Source: an uncultured Methylophilus sp. (GTDB lineage: Bacteria > Pseudomonadota > Gammaproteobacteria > Burkholderiales > Methylophilaceae). Taken from it: DNA of 24,749 bases. The stretch spans positions 1 to 24,749 of the forward strand of contig CAKZJM010000426.1 in assembly GCA_936943315.1 (NCBI GenBank), written 5' to 3'. Position 1 is the first letter of the stretch; every line of letters begins with the position of its first letter. Shown in pieces: positions 7,689 to 15,533 of this stretch. The position numbers and the translations under genes are program-made. Under the pieces are notes generated by a model, which saw only the letters and a program-made list of their open reading frames with translations, was not told the DNA's origin and did no database searches.

Positions 7689-8256
7689 GGTGTCTGCGGG
7701 AGAGGCTGATTAATGTTAGTGAATGCTTGCTCGTCTTCAAAGCTAACAAATACGTGGGGATGAAGTGCTTGCCAGCCGCTGACGCGGCGCTGTCCCGTTT
7801 GCAGATAGGCATCCAGATCGGTACTCACGCTGCGCGGCATCAGGCAAAACACCGGGTGGGTGCCACTCGCGCTGCGGGCGATGGCCAGCATGGTCTGCGG
7901 GCCGCTCATGGCTTGCATCGCTTGAACGGCCTGGCTGAGGCGGCTAGCTAAGTCCAATGGCAACAGGGGAGAGTCACGCTCAATATCCAGTCTGTGGCGG
8001 CATGATGTAAAGCGGCTTGCATGCCAGCCAGCGGTCCGTCAAACTGGTCGTTTTCGTCGGTGATGACAGGGACGCCATAAGTTTGATAGCGTTCAATATG
8101 ACGATTGGCATTGATCATCACGTGATCGACTTGCGGAGTGATGCGCGCCAGGATATGTTCAATCATGGGCTGGCCTTGGTAGTCCACCAGCCCTTTATCC
8201 ACCCCGCCCATGCGCGTGCCACGGCCGCCAGCCAAAATCACTGCGGTAATCTGCAT
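7685..8256 (-). pseudogene. mobA: Molybdenum cofactor guanylyltransferase MobA, split by a frameshift
   Basis: MobA links GMP to Mo-molybdopterin, the step that leads to the bis-MGD cofactor. The 5' part (8256 down to 7948) starts with ATG sharing one base with the moaA stop (TGATG) and encodes the family nucleotide-binding loop LAGGRGTRMGGVDKGL and continues to TDWILSV, then runs out of frame to a stop. The 3' part, from about 7975 to 7685, is in the -1 frame and reads DSPLLPLDLASRLSQ to the end, overlapping moeA by ATGA. Family members read roughly VPCDSPxLPxDLA here, so Pro and Cys codons plus one base (7 bases) appear to be missing around 7975. Everything else looks intact. This is either a recent inactivating deletion or an assembly error; a rescue by frameshifting is less likely. 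Confidence 0.85.
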
Positions 8257-9257
8257 CAACCACCCGTGTGAGACATGAAGCGCACCACTGCTGGCGCAGC
8301 GCGGCGCAAGTCAAAATCGTGCCCTTCGGGCTTGATGCGCATGCCGTGCAGAATGGCATCCACCAAGGGCTGGTCATCATCAGGATGGGCGCGTAACAGT
8401 GGCAGTAAATTCACCTGATGCTCCTGCCCCAGGCATAAAAATAATTCGCCCTGGCAGGTAATGCGCACCCGGTTACAACTCTCACAAAAATTGTGGCTAT
8501 GCGGCGAAATAAATCCAATTTTGGTCTGCTGGCCATTTACCTGCCAGTAGCGGGCTGGTCCTCCCGTTTTATGGGTGCTGGGTGTGAGTGAGAACTTACT
8601 TTTTAGCAGAGCCAGGGTTTCTGCATTGCTCACACAGCTCTGCTCCCGGTCATGGTTGACTTCACCCAGCGGCATCTCTTCAATAAAACTGATGTCAATC
8701 TTCTTGTCGATCGCAAAATTGACCAGGGCTTCGGCTTCGTCATCATTGATGCCGCGCATCAGCACGGTATTTATTTTAATATTGTCGAAGCCCGCTGCAA
8801 TGGCCGCCTCCAGCCCCGTGAGCACTTTTGCCAGCTCACCCACTCGGGTGATATTTTTAAAGCGCGCTTCTTGCAGGCTGTCTATAGAAATATTGATGCG
8901 CTTAACCCCGGCAGCTTTCAGTGTGGTGGCGTACTTATCAAGCTGGCTGCCGTTCGTGGTGAGTACACACTCATCCAGGCCGGGTAAATGACCAATCTGT
9001 TCAAACAGCCACATGGCGTTCTTACGAACCAGCGGTTCACCCCCGGTGATGCGAACTTTGCGCACCCCCATACGGACAAACAATTTAACCAGGCGGGCAG
9101 ATTCCTCCAGCGACAACACCTGTGCACGTGGCAAGAAAGTCATGTCTTCTGCCATGCAGTATTGGCAACGGAAATCACAACGGTCAGTGATCGACAGGCG
9201 GATGTAATCCACGCGGCGTCCAAACTGGTCGATCAATTGTGAAGGAATGTTTGCCAT
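8256..9257 (-). CDS. moaA: GTP 3',8-cyclase MoaA (radical SAM)
   Basis: A 333-residue cytoplasmic radical SAM enzyme that, with MoaC, turns GTP into cyclic pyranopterin monophosphate, the first step of molybdenum cofactor synthesis. The N-terminal [4Fe-4S]/SAM site is CDFRCQYCM (Cys27, Cys31, Cys34), followed by TGGEPLVRK. The C-terminal second cluster is CESCNRVRITCQGELFLC (CxxCx13C), which binds the GTP substrate. The protein ends in Gly-Gly, as MoaA does. It is the first gene of moaA-mobA-moeA, and its TGA overlaps the mobA ATG. It diverges from the formate dehydrogenase operon. moaB, moaC, moaD and moaE are not in the window. Confidence 0.95.
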   Translation of the reverse strand: MANIPSQLIDQFGRRVDYIRLSITDRCDFRCQYCMAEDMTFLPRAQVLSLEESARLVKLFVRMGVRKVRITGGEPLVRKNAMWLFEQIGHLPGLDECVLTTNGSQLDKYATTLKAAGVKRINISIDSLQEARFKNITRVGELAKVLTGLEAAIAAGFDNIKINTVLMRGINDDEAEALVNFAIDKKIDISFIEEMPLGEVNHDREQSCVSNAETLALLKSKFSLTPSTHKTGGPARYWQVNGQQTKIGFISPHSHNFCESCNRVRITCQGELFLCLGQEHQVNLLPLLRAHPDDDQPLVDAILHGMRIKPEGHDFDLRRAAPAVVRFMSHTGG

Positions 9258-9293
9258 TGTAGGTGTGACTGATAAATGTCTAAATTAATTCGT

Positions 9294-9321
9294 ATTTTAG
9301 GCGCTTTTTCTGCTTTCACAA
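9294..9321 (-). promoter_or_regulatory. Putative sigma-70 promoter of moaA-mobA-moeA
   Basis: Read on the - strand: TTGTGA (9321-9316), a 16-base spacer, then TAAAAT (9299-9294), about 37 bases before the moaA ATG. The -35 is the same block that serves the fds promoter on the other strand. Pattern match only. Confidence 0.45.
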
Positions 9322-9342
9322 GGCATAAATAGAGGATATGAT
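9315..9342 (+). promoter_or_regulatory. Putative sigma-70 promoter of the fds operon
   Basis: TTCACA (9315-9320), a 16-base spacer and TATGAT (9337-9342) give five-of-six matches in each element. The leader to the proposed fdsG start would be about 45 bases. Pattern match only. Confidence 0.5.
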
Positions 9343-9393
9343 TTCGAATGGTAGAATGTAACTGAATTGTAAATGGTTGGATGTGAGGTCGGT

Positions 9394-9873
9394 TTGGATA
9401 ACACATTAAGCAACGAGCAACACGCGCAAATTCAAGCGCATATTCAAGCACACCAGCATGTGCCAGGCGGATTAATGCCTCTGCTACATGCGATTCAGGA
9501 CGATATTGGTTATGTCCCTGAAGTTGTGTATCCCGAGATTGCCAAAGCGCTGGCCCTGTCTGTGGCCGAGGTGCATGGTGTCGTCACTTTTTATCATCAT
9601 TTCCGCACGCACCCGATAGGCAAGCATGTGTTGCAGATTTGCCGTGCGGAGTCCTGCCAGTCCATGGGTTCAGAGAAGCTCGAAGCTGAGCTTAAAGCAA
9701 AACTTGGTGTCGACTATCATCAGACGACGGCTGACGGGAGTGTGACCTTGTTGCCGGTGTATTGCCTGGGTAACTGTGGCTGTTCGCCCGCCGTCATGCT
9801 CGATGATGAAGTCTACGGACGCATGAACACAGAAAAAGTGACTGAGTTGATTGCAGAGGTGTGCCATGGTTAA
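9394..9873 (+). CDS. fdsG: NAD-dependent formate dehydrogenase, gamma subunit FdsG (NuoE-like)
   Basis: The gamma subunit of soluble NAD-linked formate dehydrogenase, related to NuoE of complex I, carrying a [2Fe-2S] cluster in a thioredoxin-like fold. Four ligands are visible: Cys83 and Cys88 (CRAESC) and Cys124 and Cys128 (CLGNC). The family segment GYVPEVVYPEIAKAL then VHGVVTFYHHFR precedes them. I prefer the TTG at 9394, which has GAGG five bases upstream. An in-frame ATG at 9373 would add seven residues but has no ribosome binding site. The start of fdsB overlaps the end of this gene by 8 bases. In the enzyme FdsG takes part in electron transfer together with the FMN/NAD site of FdsB. 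Confidence 0.93.
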   Translation: MDNTLSNEQHAQIQAHIQAHQHVPGGLMPLLHAIQDDIGYVPEVVYPEIAKALALSVAEVHGVVTFYHHFRTHPIGKHVLQICRAESCQSMGSEKLEAELKAKLGVDYHQTTADGSVTLLPVYCLGNCGCSPAVMLDDEVYGRMNTEKVTELIAEVCHG

Positions 9874-11431
9874 AGTCTATGTGCCGATCGACTCAACGGC
9901 CCTCTCACTGGGTGCTGAGCGCACGGCCAAAAAAATCGTTCAGGAAGCGCAGACCCGCGGAGTAAATATCACGCTGGTGCGCAATGGTTCACGCGGCCTG
10001 TTTTGGCTGGAGCCTTTGGTTGAGGTTGAAACGGCGCAAGGGCGTGTCGCTTTTGGCCCGGTGCAACCAAGCGATGTATTAAGCCTGTTCGAGGCGGGCT
10101 TTACAGAGGCCTTGTCTGACTCAGCCAAGGCTCATCCTTTATATCTGGGCCTCACCGATGACTTGGCCTGGTTGAAAAAACAGCAGCGGTTAACGTTTGC
10201 CAGGGTTGGCATCACCGATCCGTTATCGCTCGAAGAATATGTCGCACATGACGGCTACAAAGGGCTGAAAAATGCCCTGGCGATGTCTGGTGCCGACATT
10301 GTGAAAGCGGTGACAGATTCGGGCCTGCGTGGCCGCGGCGGTGCGGCTTTCCCTACTGGCATCAAATGGAACACCGTGCTCAATGCCCCAGCAGAACAAA
10401 AGTACGTGGTATGTAACGCCGATGAAGGCGACTCCGGTACCTACTCTGACCGCATGATCGTGGAAGATGATCCTTTTGTGCTGATCGAAGGCATGACCAT
10501 TGCAGGCATTGCGGTGGGTGCGACGCAAGGTTATATCTATTTGCGCAGTGAATATCCGCATGCGCTGAAGACCCTCAACGAAGCCATCCGCAAAGCGAAC
10601 CTGGCCGGTTATCTGGGTGAGAATATTCAGGGTTCTGGCCGTACATTCTATCTTGAAGTGCGCCGCGCAGCGGGCGCTTATGTCTGTGGCGAAGAAACCT
10701 CTTTGCTTGAAAGCCTGGAAGGCAAGCGTGGACTGGTGCGGTTCAAGCCGCCGCTGCCTGCCATCGAAGGCTTGTTTGGCAAGCCGACCATCGTCAACAA
10801 TGTGATTTCACTGGCTACAGTGCCCATTATTTTAGATAAAGGTGCTCAGTATTATGCGGATTACGGCATGGGCCGCTCGCGCGGCACCTTGCCTATCCAG
10901 CTCGCAGGTAACCTCAAGCAAACCGGTTTGGTGGAGTTGGCGTTTGGCGCGACCTTGCGCGAGCTGCTCTATGATTTTGGCGGCGGCTCAGCCTCTGGCA
11001 GGCCTATCCGTGCGGTGCAAGTGGGTGGCCCGTTAGGCGCTTATCTGCCTGAGAGCCAGTTTGATACGCCGCTGGACTACGAAGAATTTAGCAAGATTTG
11101 GGCTGTGCTCGGCCATGGCGGCATTGTCGCTTTTGACGAAAGCGTTGATATGGCCAAAATGGCCCGCTATGCGTTTGAGTTTTGTGCGGTCGAAAGCTGT
11201 GGCAAGTGTACGCCATGCCGTATTGGTTCTACACGCGGCGTTGAAGTCATGGACAAGATTGTGCTGGGTAAAAACCACCCGCAAAACGTGCAATTGTTGC
11301 GTGACTTGTCCGATACCATGCTTAACGGTTCTTTGTGTGCGCTTGGCGGCATGACGCCTTATCCGGTGCTCAGTGCCTTGAATCATTTCCCTGAAGATTT
11401 TGGTCTAAGCAATAAAGAAGCCGCTGCCTGA
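9866..11431 (+). CDS. fdsB: NAD-dependent formate dehydrogenase, beta subunit FdsB (NuoF-like)
   Basis: A 521-residue flavoprotein subunit that receives electrons from the formate-oxidising subunit and reduces NAD+. An N-terminal thioredoxin-like domain (about residues 1-115) is followed by the NuoF core. That core has the NADH/FMN glycine motif GRGGAAFPTG from residue 156, the FMN segment AYVCGEETSLLESLEGKRG, and a [4Fe-4S] site ESCGKCTPCRIG with Cys445, Cys448 and Cys451 plus the distant Cys491 (GSLCALGG). The ATG at 9866 has AGAGGT just upstream and lies inside the last codons of fdsG, so the two are translationally coupled. The length and gene order match Cupriavidus-type fds operons. Confidence 0.95.
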   Translation: MVKVYVPIDSTALSLGAERTAKKIVQEAQTRGVNITLVRNGSRGLFWLEPLVEVETAQGRVAFGPVQPSDVLSLFEAGFTEALSDSAKAHPLYLGLTDDLAWLKKQQRLTFARVGITDPLSLEEYVAHDGYKGLKNALAMSGADIVKAVTDSGLRGRGGAAFPTGIKWNTVLNAPAEQKYVVCNADEGDSGTYSDRMIVEDDPFVLIEGMTIAGIAVGATQGYIYLRSEYPHALKTLNEAIRKANLAGYLGENIQGSGRTFYLEVRRAAGAYVCGEETSLLESLEGKRGLVRFKPPLPAIEGLFGKPTIVNNVISLATVPIILDKGAQYYADYGMGRSRGTLPIQLAGNLKQTGLVELAFGATLRELLYDFGGGSASGRPIRAVQVGGPLGAYLPESQFDTPLDYEEFSKIWAVLGHGGIVAFDESVDMAKMARYAFEFCAVESCGKCTPCRIGSTRGVEVMDKIVLGKNHPQNVQLLRDLSDTMLNGSLCALGGMTPYPVLSALNHFPEDFGLSNKEAAA

Positions 11432-11451
11432 GGGTAGCAAAGGAAGACATC

Positions 11452-14343
11452 ATGGACGACATTAAATATTCTTCTTCCCAGCCACAAGTGCCTCACTATG
11501 ATCCTGAAAAGGATTACGGCACACCCAAGTCTGACAGTGCCACCCTGGTGACATTGAATATTGACGGTGTGGATGTGACGGTGCCGGATGGGACTTCTAT
11601 CATGCACGCGGCGCAACTGGGCGGCGTTACCGTTCCCAAACTATGCGCCACGGATTCTTTAGAGCCTTTCGGCTCCTGCCGCTTATGCCTGGTGGAAATC
11701 GAAGGGCGGCGCGGTTACCCGGCCTCTTGCACCACACCGGTGGCGCCCGGACTTAAGGTGAAAACCCAGACGCCGAAACTGGCGGATGTCCGCCGGGGAG
11801 TCATGGAGTTGTATATTTCCGACCATCCGCTGGATTGCCTGACCTGCGGCGCCAATGGCGACTGCGAATTACAGGACATGGCGGGTGCTGTGGGCTTGCG
11901 CGAAGTCCGTTATGGCTACGAAGGTGAAAACCACCTGGGCCAAGCCAAGGACGAATCTAATCCCTATTTCACGTTTGACCCGTCTAAATGTATCGTTTGC
12001 TCACGCTGCGTGCGTGCCTGTGAAGAAACCCAAGGTACCTTTGCGCTGACTATTCAGGGCCGTGGTTTTGACAGCAAGGTGTCTGCAGGCAACAAAGACT
12101 TCCTCGATTCAGAGTGCGTCTCTTGCGGCGCGTGCGTACAAGCCTGCCCAACCGCAACCTTGCTCGAAAAAACAGTGATTGAAGCAGGTACGCCAGAACA
12201 CAAAGTCACCACCACTTGCGCGTATTGCGGGGTTGGCTGCAGTTTTGATGCGGAAATGAAGGGCGAAGAAGTGGTGCGTATGACGCCCAGCAAAGAAGGC
12301 GGTGCCAACCACGGACATAGCTGCGTCAAAGGCCGCTTTGCCTGGGGTTATGCCACCCATGCCGACCGGATCACTACACCCATGATTCGCAAGAGCATTC
12401 ACGATCCTTGGCAAAAGGTCGGCTGGGACGAGGCCATTAATTACGCCGCCAGCGAAATCAAGCGCATCCAGGCACAATATGGCAAGGAAGCTGTGGGTGG
12501 CATTACCTCCAGCCGTTGTACCAACGAAGAGGTGTATGTCACACAAAAACTGATCCGTGCCGTGTTTGGCGTGAATAACGTGGATACCTGCGCACGGGTA
12601 TGCCATAGCCCCACCGGTTATGGCCTGAAACAAACCCTGGGCGAATCCGCGGGGACACAGACATTTGATTCAGTCATGAAGTCGGATGTGATTTTTGTCA
12701 TGGGCGCCAACCCCACGGATGGTCATCCGGTCTTCGGCTCACTGATGAAACGCCGTTTGCGTGAAGGTGCCAAACTGGTGGTAGTCGACCCGCGTGAAAT
12801 CGATCTGGTGGCTAATTCACCGCATATCCGTGCTGATTACCATTTGAAACTGCGCCCCGGTACCAATGTGGCCATGATTTCAGCGCTGTCACACGTCATC
12901 GTCACCGAGGGCCTAGTCCAGGAAGACTTCGTCAAGACACGCTGCGAATGGGATTCGTATGTTGCCTGGCGCGATTTTGCGGCCAAGGCAGAAAACTCTC
13001 CCGAGGCATTGGAGGCTGAGTTGGGTGTCCCCGCGCAAGCCGTGCGTGAAGTGGCGCGGTTATACGCGACTGGCGGTAACGCAGCCATTTACTATGGCTT
13101 AGGCGTCACCGAACACAGCCAGGGCTCGACCACCGTCATGGGCATTGCCAACCTGGCAATGGCGACGGCTAACATCGGCCGTGAAGGCGTGGGCGTGAAC
13201 CCCTTGCGTGGTCAAAACAACGTACAAGGTTCGTGTGACATGGGCTCCATGCCGCATGAGTTTCCTGGTTACCGTCATGTATCTGATGATGCCACCCGCG
13301 CGCAATTTGAGCAGGCCTGGGGCGTGACCCTGAGTGCAGACCCTGGCTTGCGCATCCCGAATATGCTAGACCTGGCTGCAGAAGGCAGTTTTAAAGCGGT
13401 ATATTGCGTGGGTGAAGATATCGCGCAATCTGACCCTGATACCCAGCATGTCACGCATGCGCTGGAGAACATGGAGTGCGTGATTGTGCAGGATTTGTTC
13501 CTGAACGAAACGGCCAAGTTTGCGCACGTGTTCTTCCCGGGCGCCTCTTTCCTGGAGAAAAATGGGACATTTACCAATGCCGAACGGCGTATTTCCCCGG
13601 TACGTAAAGTGATGACGCCGAAGAATGGCATGGAAGACTGGGAGATTACCGCCAAGTTCTCAGAGGCGCTGGGTTACCCTATGCACTACAACCATGCCAG
13701 CGAAATCATGGATGAAATTGCAGCCCTCACCCCCACCTTTACCGGTGTCAGCTTCAAGAAACTGGACGAATTGGGCAGCATACAGTGGCCATGTAATGAT
13801 GAGGCGCCACAAGGCACACCAACCATGCACGTCGATGAATTTGTGCGCGGTAAGGGTAAATTCTTTGTCACACAATATGTGCCGACCACCGAGCGCGTCA
13901 ACCAGAAATATCCATTGATCTTGACTACTGGCCGCATCTTGTCGCAATACAACGTTGGCGCACAAACCCGCCGTACCCATAACGTGGCCTGGCACCATGA
14001 GGACGTGATTGAAATTCATCCGCACGACGCTGAAGACCGCGGGATTGTGGAAGGCGATTGGGTCGGTATCACCAGCCGTGCCGGACAGACTGTGTTGCGG
14101 GCCAAAATTACCGAGCGCGTGCAGCCAGGAGTGGTCTACACCACCTTCCACCATCCGGAATCAGGGGCTAACGTGATTACCACCGACAACTCCGACTGGG
14201 CGACCAATTGCCCGGAATACAAGGTGACTGCGGTGCAGGTGTCCAAGGTGAATCAGCTGTCTGATTGGCAGAAGCAGTACCGTTCGTTTAGCGATACGCA
14301 AATTGAACTGTCGGGGATGGATCCGCAAACGGTTGTGTCTTGA
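11452..14343 (+). CDS. fdsA: NAD-dependent formate dehydrogenase, catalytic alpha subunit FdsA (Mo/bis-MGD)
   Basis: A 963-residue catalytic subunit that oxidises formate to CO2. A NuoG-like N-terminus holds a [2Fe-2S] site (Cys65, 76, 79, 93), a His-ligated [4Fe-4S] site (His125, Cys129, 132, 138) and two ferredoxin-type clusters (CIVCSRCVRAC from 180 and CVSCGACVQAC from 222). The molybdopterin domain starts with its own [4Fe-4S] site (Cys256, 259, 263, 291). The molybdenum ligand is Cys384 followed by His385 in RVCHSPTGYG, so this is a Cys enzyme and not a selenocysteine one. The C-terminal MopB domain reads LTTGRILSQYN near residue 825. AGGAAG lies five bases before the ATG. The enzyme needs a bis-guanylylated cofactor, which makes the damaged mobA next door notable. 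Confidence 0.96.
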   Translation: MDDIKYSSSQPQVPHYDPEKDYGTPKSDSATLVTLNIDGVDVTVPDGTSIMHAAQLGGVTVPKLCATDSLEPFGSCRLCLVEIEGRRGYPASCTTPVAPGLKVKTQTPKLADVRRGVMELYISDHPLDCLTCGANGDCELQDMAGAVGLREVRYGYEGENHLGQAKDESNPYFTFDPSKCIVCSRCVRACEETQGTFALTIQGRGFDSKVSAGNKDFLDSECVSCGACVQACPTATLLEKTVIEAGTPEHKVTTTCAYCGVGCSFDAEMKGEEVVRMTPSKEGGANHGHSCVKGRFAWGYATHADRITTPMIRKSIHDPWQKVGWDEAINYAASEIKRIQAQYGKEAVGGITSSRCTNEEVYVTQKLIRAVFGVNNVDTCARVCHSPTGYGLKQTLGESAGTQTFDSVMKSDVIFVMGANPTDGHPVFGSLMKRRLREGAKLVVVDPREIDLVANSPHIRADYHLKLRPGTNVAMISALSHVIVTEGLVQEDFVKTRCEWDSYVAWRDFAAKAENSPEALEAELGVPAQAVREVARLYATGGNAAIYYGLGVTEHSQGSTTVMGIANLAMATANIGREGVGVNPLRGQNNVQGSCDMGSMPHEFPGYRHVSDDATRAQFEQAWGVTLSADPGLRIPNMLDLAAEGSFKAVYCVGEDIAQSDPDTQHVTHALENMECVIVQDLFLNETAKFAHVFFPGASFLEKNGTFTNAERRISPVRKVMTPKNGMEDWEITAKFSEALGYPMHYNHASEIMDEIAALTPTFTGVSFKKLDELGSIQWPCNDEAPQGTPTMHVDEFVRGKGKFFVTQYVPTTERVNQKYPLILTTGRILSQYNVGAQTRRTHNVAWHHEDVIEIHPHDAEDRGIVEGDWVGITSRAGQTVLRAKITERVQPGVVYTTFHHPESGANVITTDNSDWATNCPEYKVTAVQVSKVNQLSDWQKQYRSFSDTQIELSGMDPQTVVS

Positions 14344-15257
14344 TGTCAGGTGAGGTATTGCATGTAGACGAGTGTGCGCTGCCAGCCAGCAGCGAATGGT
14401 CTCCCATCCCTGCTGAGCAGGCGGTGAGTACGCTGGAGGTGACGCGCTGGCGCGATCAGTCCGCTACGTCGCTGCCGGATGCGCTAGCGCAGGAAGTGCC
14501 GATTGCACTGGTCTATAACGGCATTTCACATGTTGTCATGCTGGCGACACCGGCGGACCTTGAGGATTTTGCTTACGGCTTTTCGTTTACCGAAGGCATT
14601 ATCACCGAGCGCAGCCAGATTTATGGCGTGGATGCAAAAGCATTGAAGCACGACAATGGCCAATTGCAAGGCATTGAATTGCATATTGAGCTGGCAACAG
14701 CCCAGTTTGCAGCCTTGAAAGCACAACGGCGCAACCTGACTGGCCGGACGGGATGCGGTTTGTGTGGTGCCGAGAGTTTGCAGCAGGTGTTTAAGCAACC
14801 CATGACTACCGGTCAACCATTGACTAGATTGTTACTGGCTGCCATCGAAACGGCACTCAATGGCTTGCGTGCCAGCCAGCCATTACAACAGTTGACGGGG
14901 GCCACGCATGCGAGTGCCATCGCGGATGCCCAGGGGCGAGTGATCTGTGTACGCGAAGATGTCGGTCGGCATAATGCGCTCGATAAGCTGCTTGGCAGCC
15001 TGCTCCGCCAGGGACAAGATTTTTCAAGCTTTTGGGCGCAGCATTGGGTATTGACGACCAGCCGGGCCAGTTACGAAATGATACAGAAGGTGGCTATGTC
15101 AGGCGGACGTACGCTGGTGGCACTTTCTGCACCCACAGCCCTGGCCGTCAACCTGGCACAAGAATACGGGTTTCTGTTAGTGGGTTTTGCTAAGGCAGCG
15201 CAATGCGTGGTCTATAGCGGTGCACTGACTGGCAATGATGAGCGTGAATCTCGCTAG
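14343..15257 (+). CDS. fdhD: Formate dehydrogenase accessory sulfurtransferase FdhD (FdsC)
   Basis: A chaperone of about 304 residues that hands sulfur from a cysteine desulfurase to the molybdenum cofactor of formate dehydrogenase and helps load it. The active-site pair is Cys138-x-x-Cys141 in GRTGCGLCGAES. Other family segments are FAYGFSFTEGII, where the substrate domain begins, REDVGRHNALDKLLG and TSRASYEMIQK. The ATG shares one base with the fdsA stop (TGATG), so translation is coupled; a TTG one codon upstream is a possible alternative start. In fds operons this gene is called fdsC, and its place between fdsA and fdsD is the usual one. Confidence 0.95.
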   Translation: MSGEVLHVDECALPASSEWSPIPAEQAVSTLEVTRWRDQSATSLPDALAQEVPIALVYNGISHVVMLATPADLEDFAYGFSFTEGIITERSQIYGVDAKALKHDNGQLQGIELHIELATAQFAALKAQRRNLTGRTGCGLCGAESLQQVFKQPMTTGQPLTRLLLAAIETALNGLRASQPLQQLTGATHASAIADAQGRVICVREDVGRHNALDKLLGSLLRQGQDFSSFWAQHWVLTTSRASYEMIQKVAMSGGRTLVALSAPTALAVNLAQEYGFLLVGFAKAAQCVVYSGALTGNDERESR

Positions 15258-15271
15258 AAAGTAAAAGGGAT

Positions 15272-15490
15272 ATGGAAGTCGAAAAATTAATCAAGATGGC
15301 CAACCAGATCGGTGACTTTTTTGAGGCGAATCCTGATGCGGAAGAAGCCAAGGTGGAAATTGCCAGTCACCTCAAAAAGTTCTGGAACTCAATCATGATT
15401 AAAACCCTTGTGACGCATGTGCAACAACAGCAAGGCCAGGGTTTACATCCGAAAGTGATTGCCGCCATTCAGCAGCACGTCCATCTTTAG
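15272..15490 (+). CDS. fdsD: Formate dehydrogenase delta subunit FdsD
   Basis: A 72-residue soluble protein, the last gene of the fds operon. The start (MEVEKLIKMANQIGDFFEAN) and the middle (IASHLKKFWNSIMIKTL) match FdsD, the small subunit with no cofactor that copurifies with the enzyme and is needed for full activity in related bacteria. It begins 14 bases after fdhD. A purine-rich AAAGGGA lies only one base before the ATG, which is closer than usual, but the N-terminus aligns with known FdsD at this start. Its exact role is not settled. Confidence 0.9.
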   Translation: MEVEKLIKMANQIGDFFEANPDAEEAKVEIASHLKKFWNSIMIKTLVTHVQQQQGQGLHPKVIAAIQQHVHL

Positions 15491-15498
15491 CAGATGTC

Positions 15499-15513
15499 GC
15501 CGGTTGCACCGGC
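15499..15513. terminator. Weak hairpin after the fds operon
   Basis: A 6-base-pair stem (GCCGGT, loop TGC, ACCGGC) lies between the convergent fdsD and glycosyltransferase genes. No real T run follows on either strand, so termination here would be weak or would rely on Rho. Confidence 0.3.
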
Positions 15514-15533
15514 TTCATGTCTACCTTCAAATA

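Noticed and set aside
8575..8991. A 138-residue + strand frame opposite moaA
   Set aside because: Shadow of a highly conserved radical SAM gene; no recognisable domain.
9258..9393. A molybdenum cofactor riboswitch in the moaA/fdsG intergenic region
   Set aside because: The space is only about 135 bases and filled by two promoters; I see none of the long helical structure of the known Moco RNA motif.
12109..12633. A 174-residue antisense frame within fdsA
   Set aside because: The sense strand encodes well-conserved cluster-binding motifs; the antisense frame is a by-product of codon bias.
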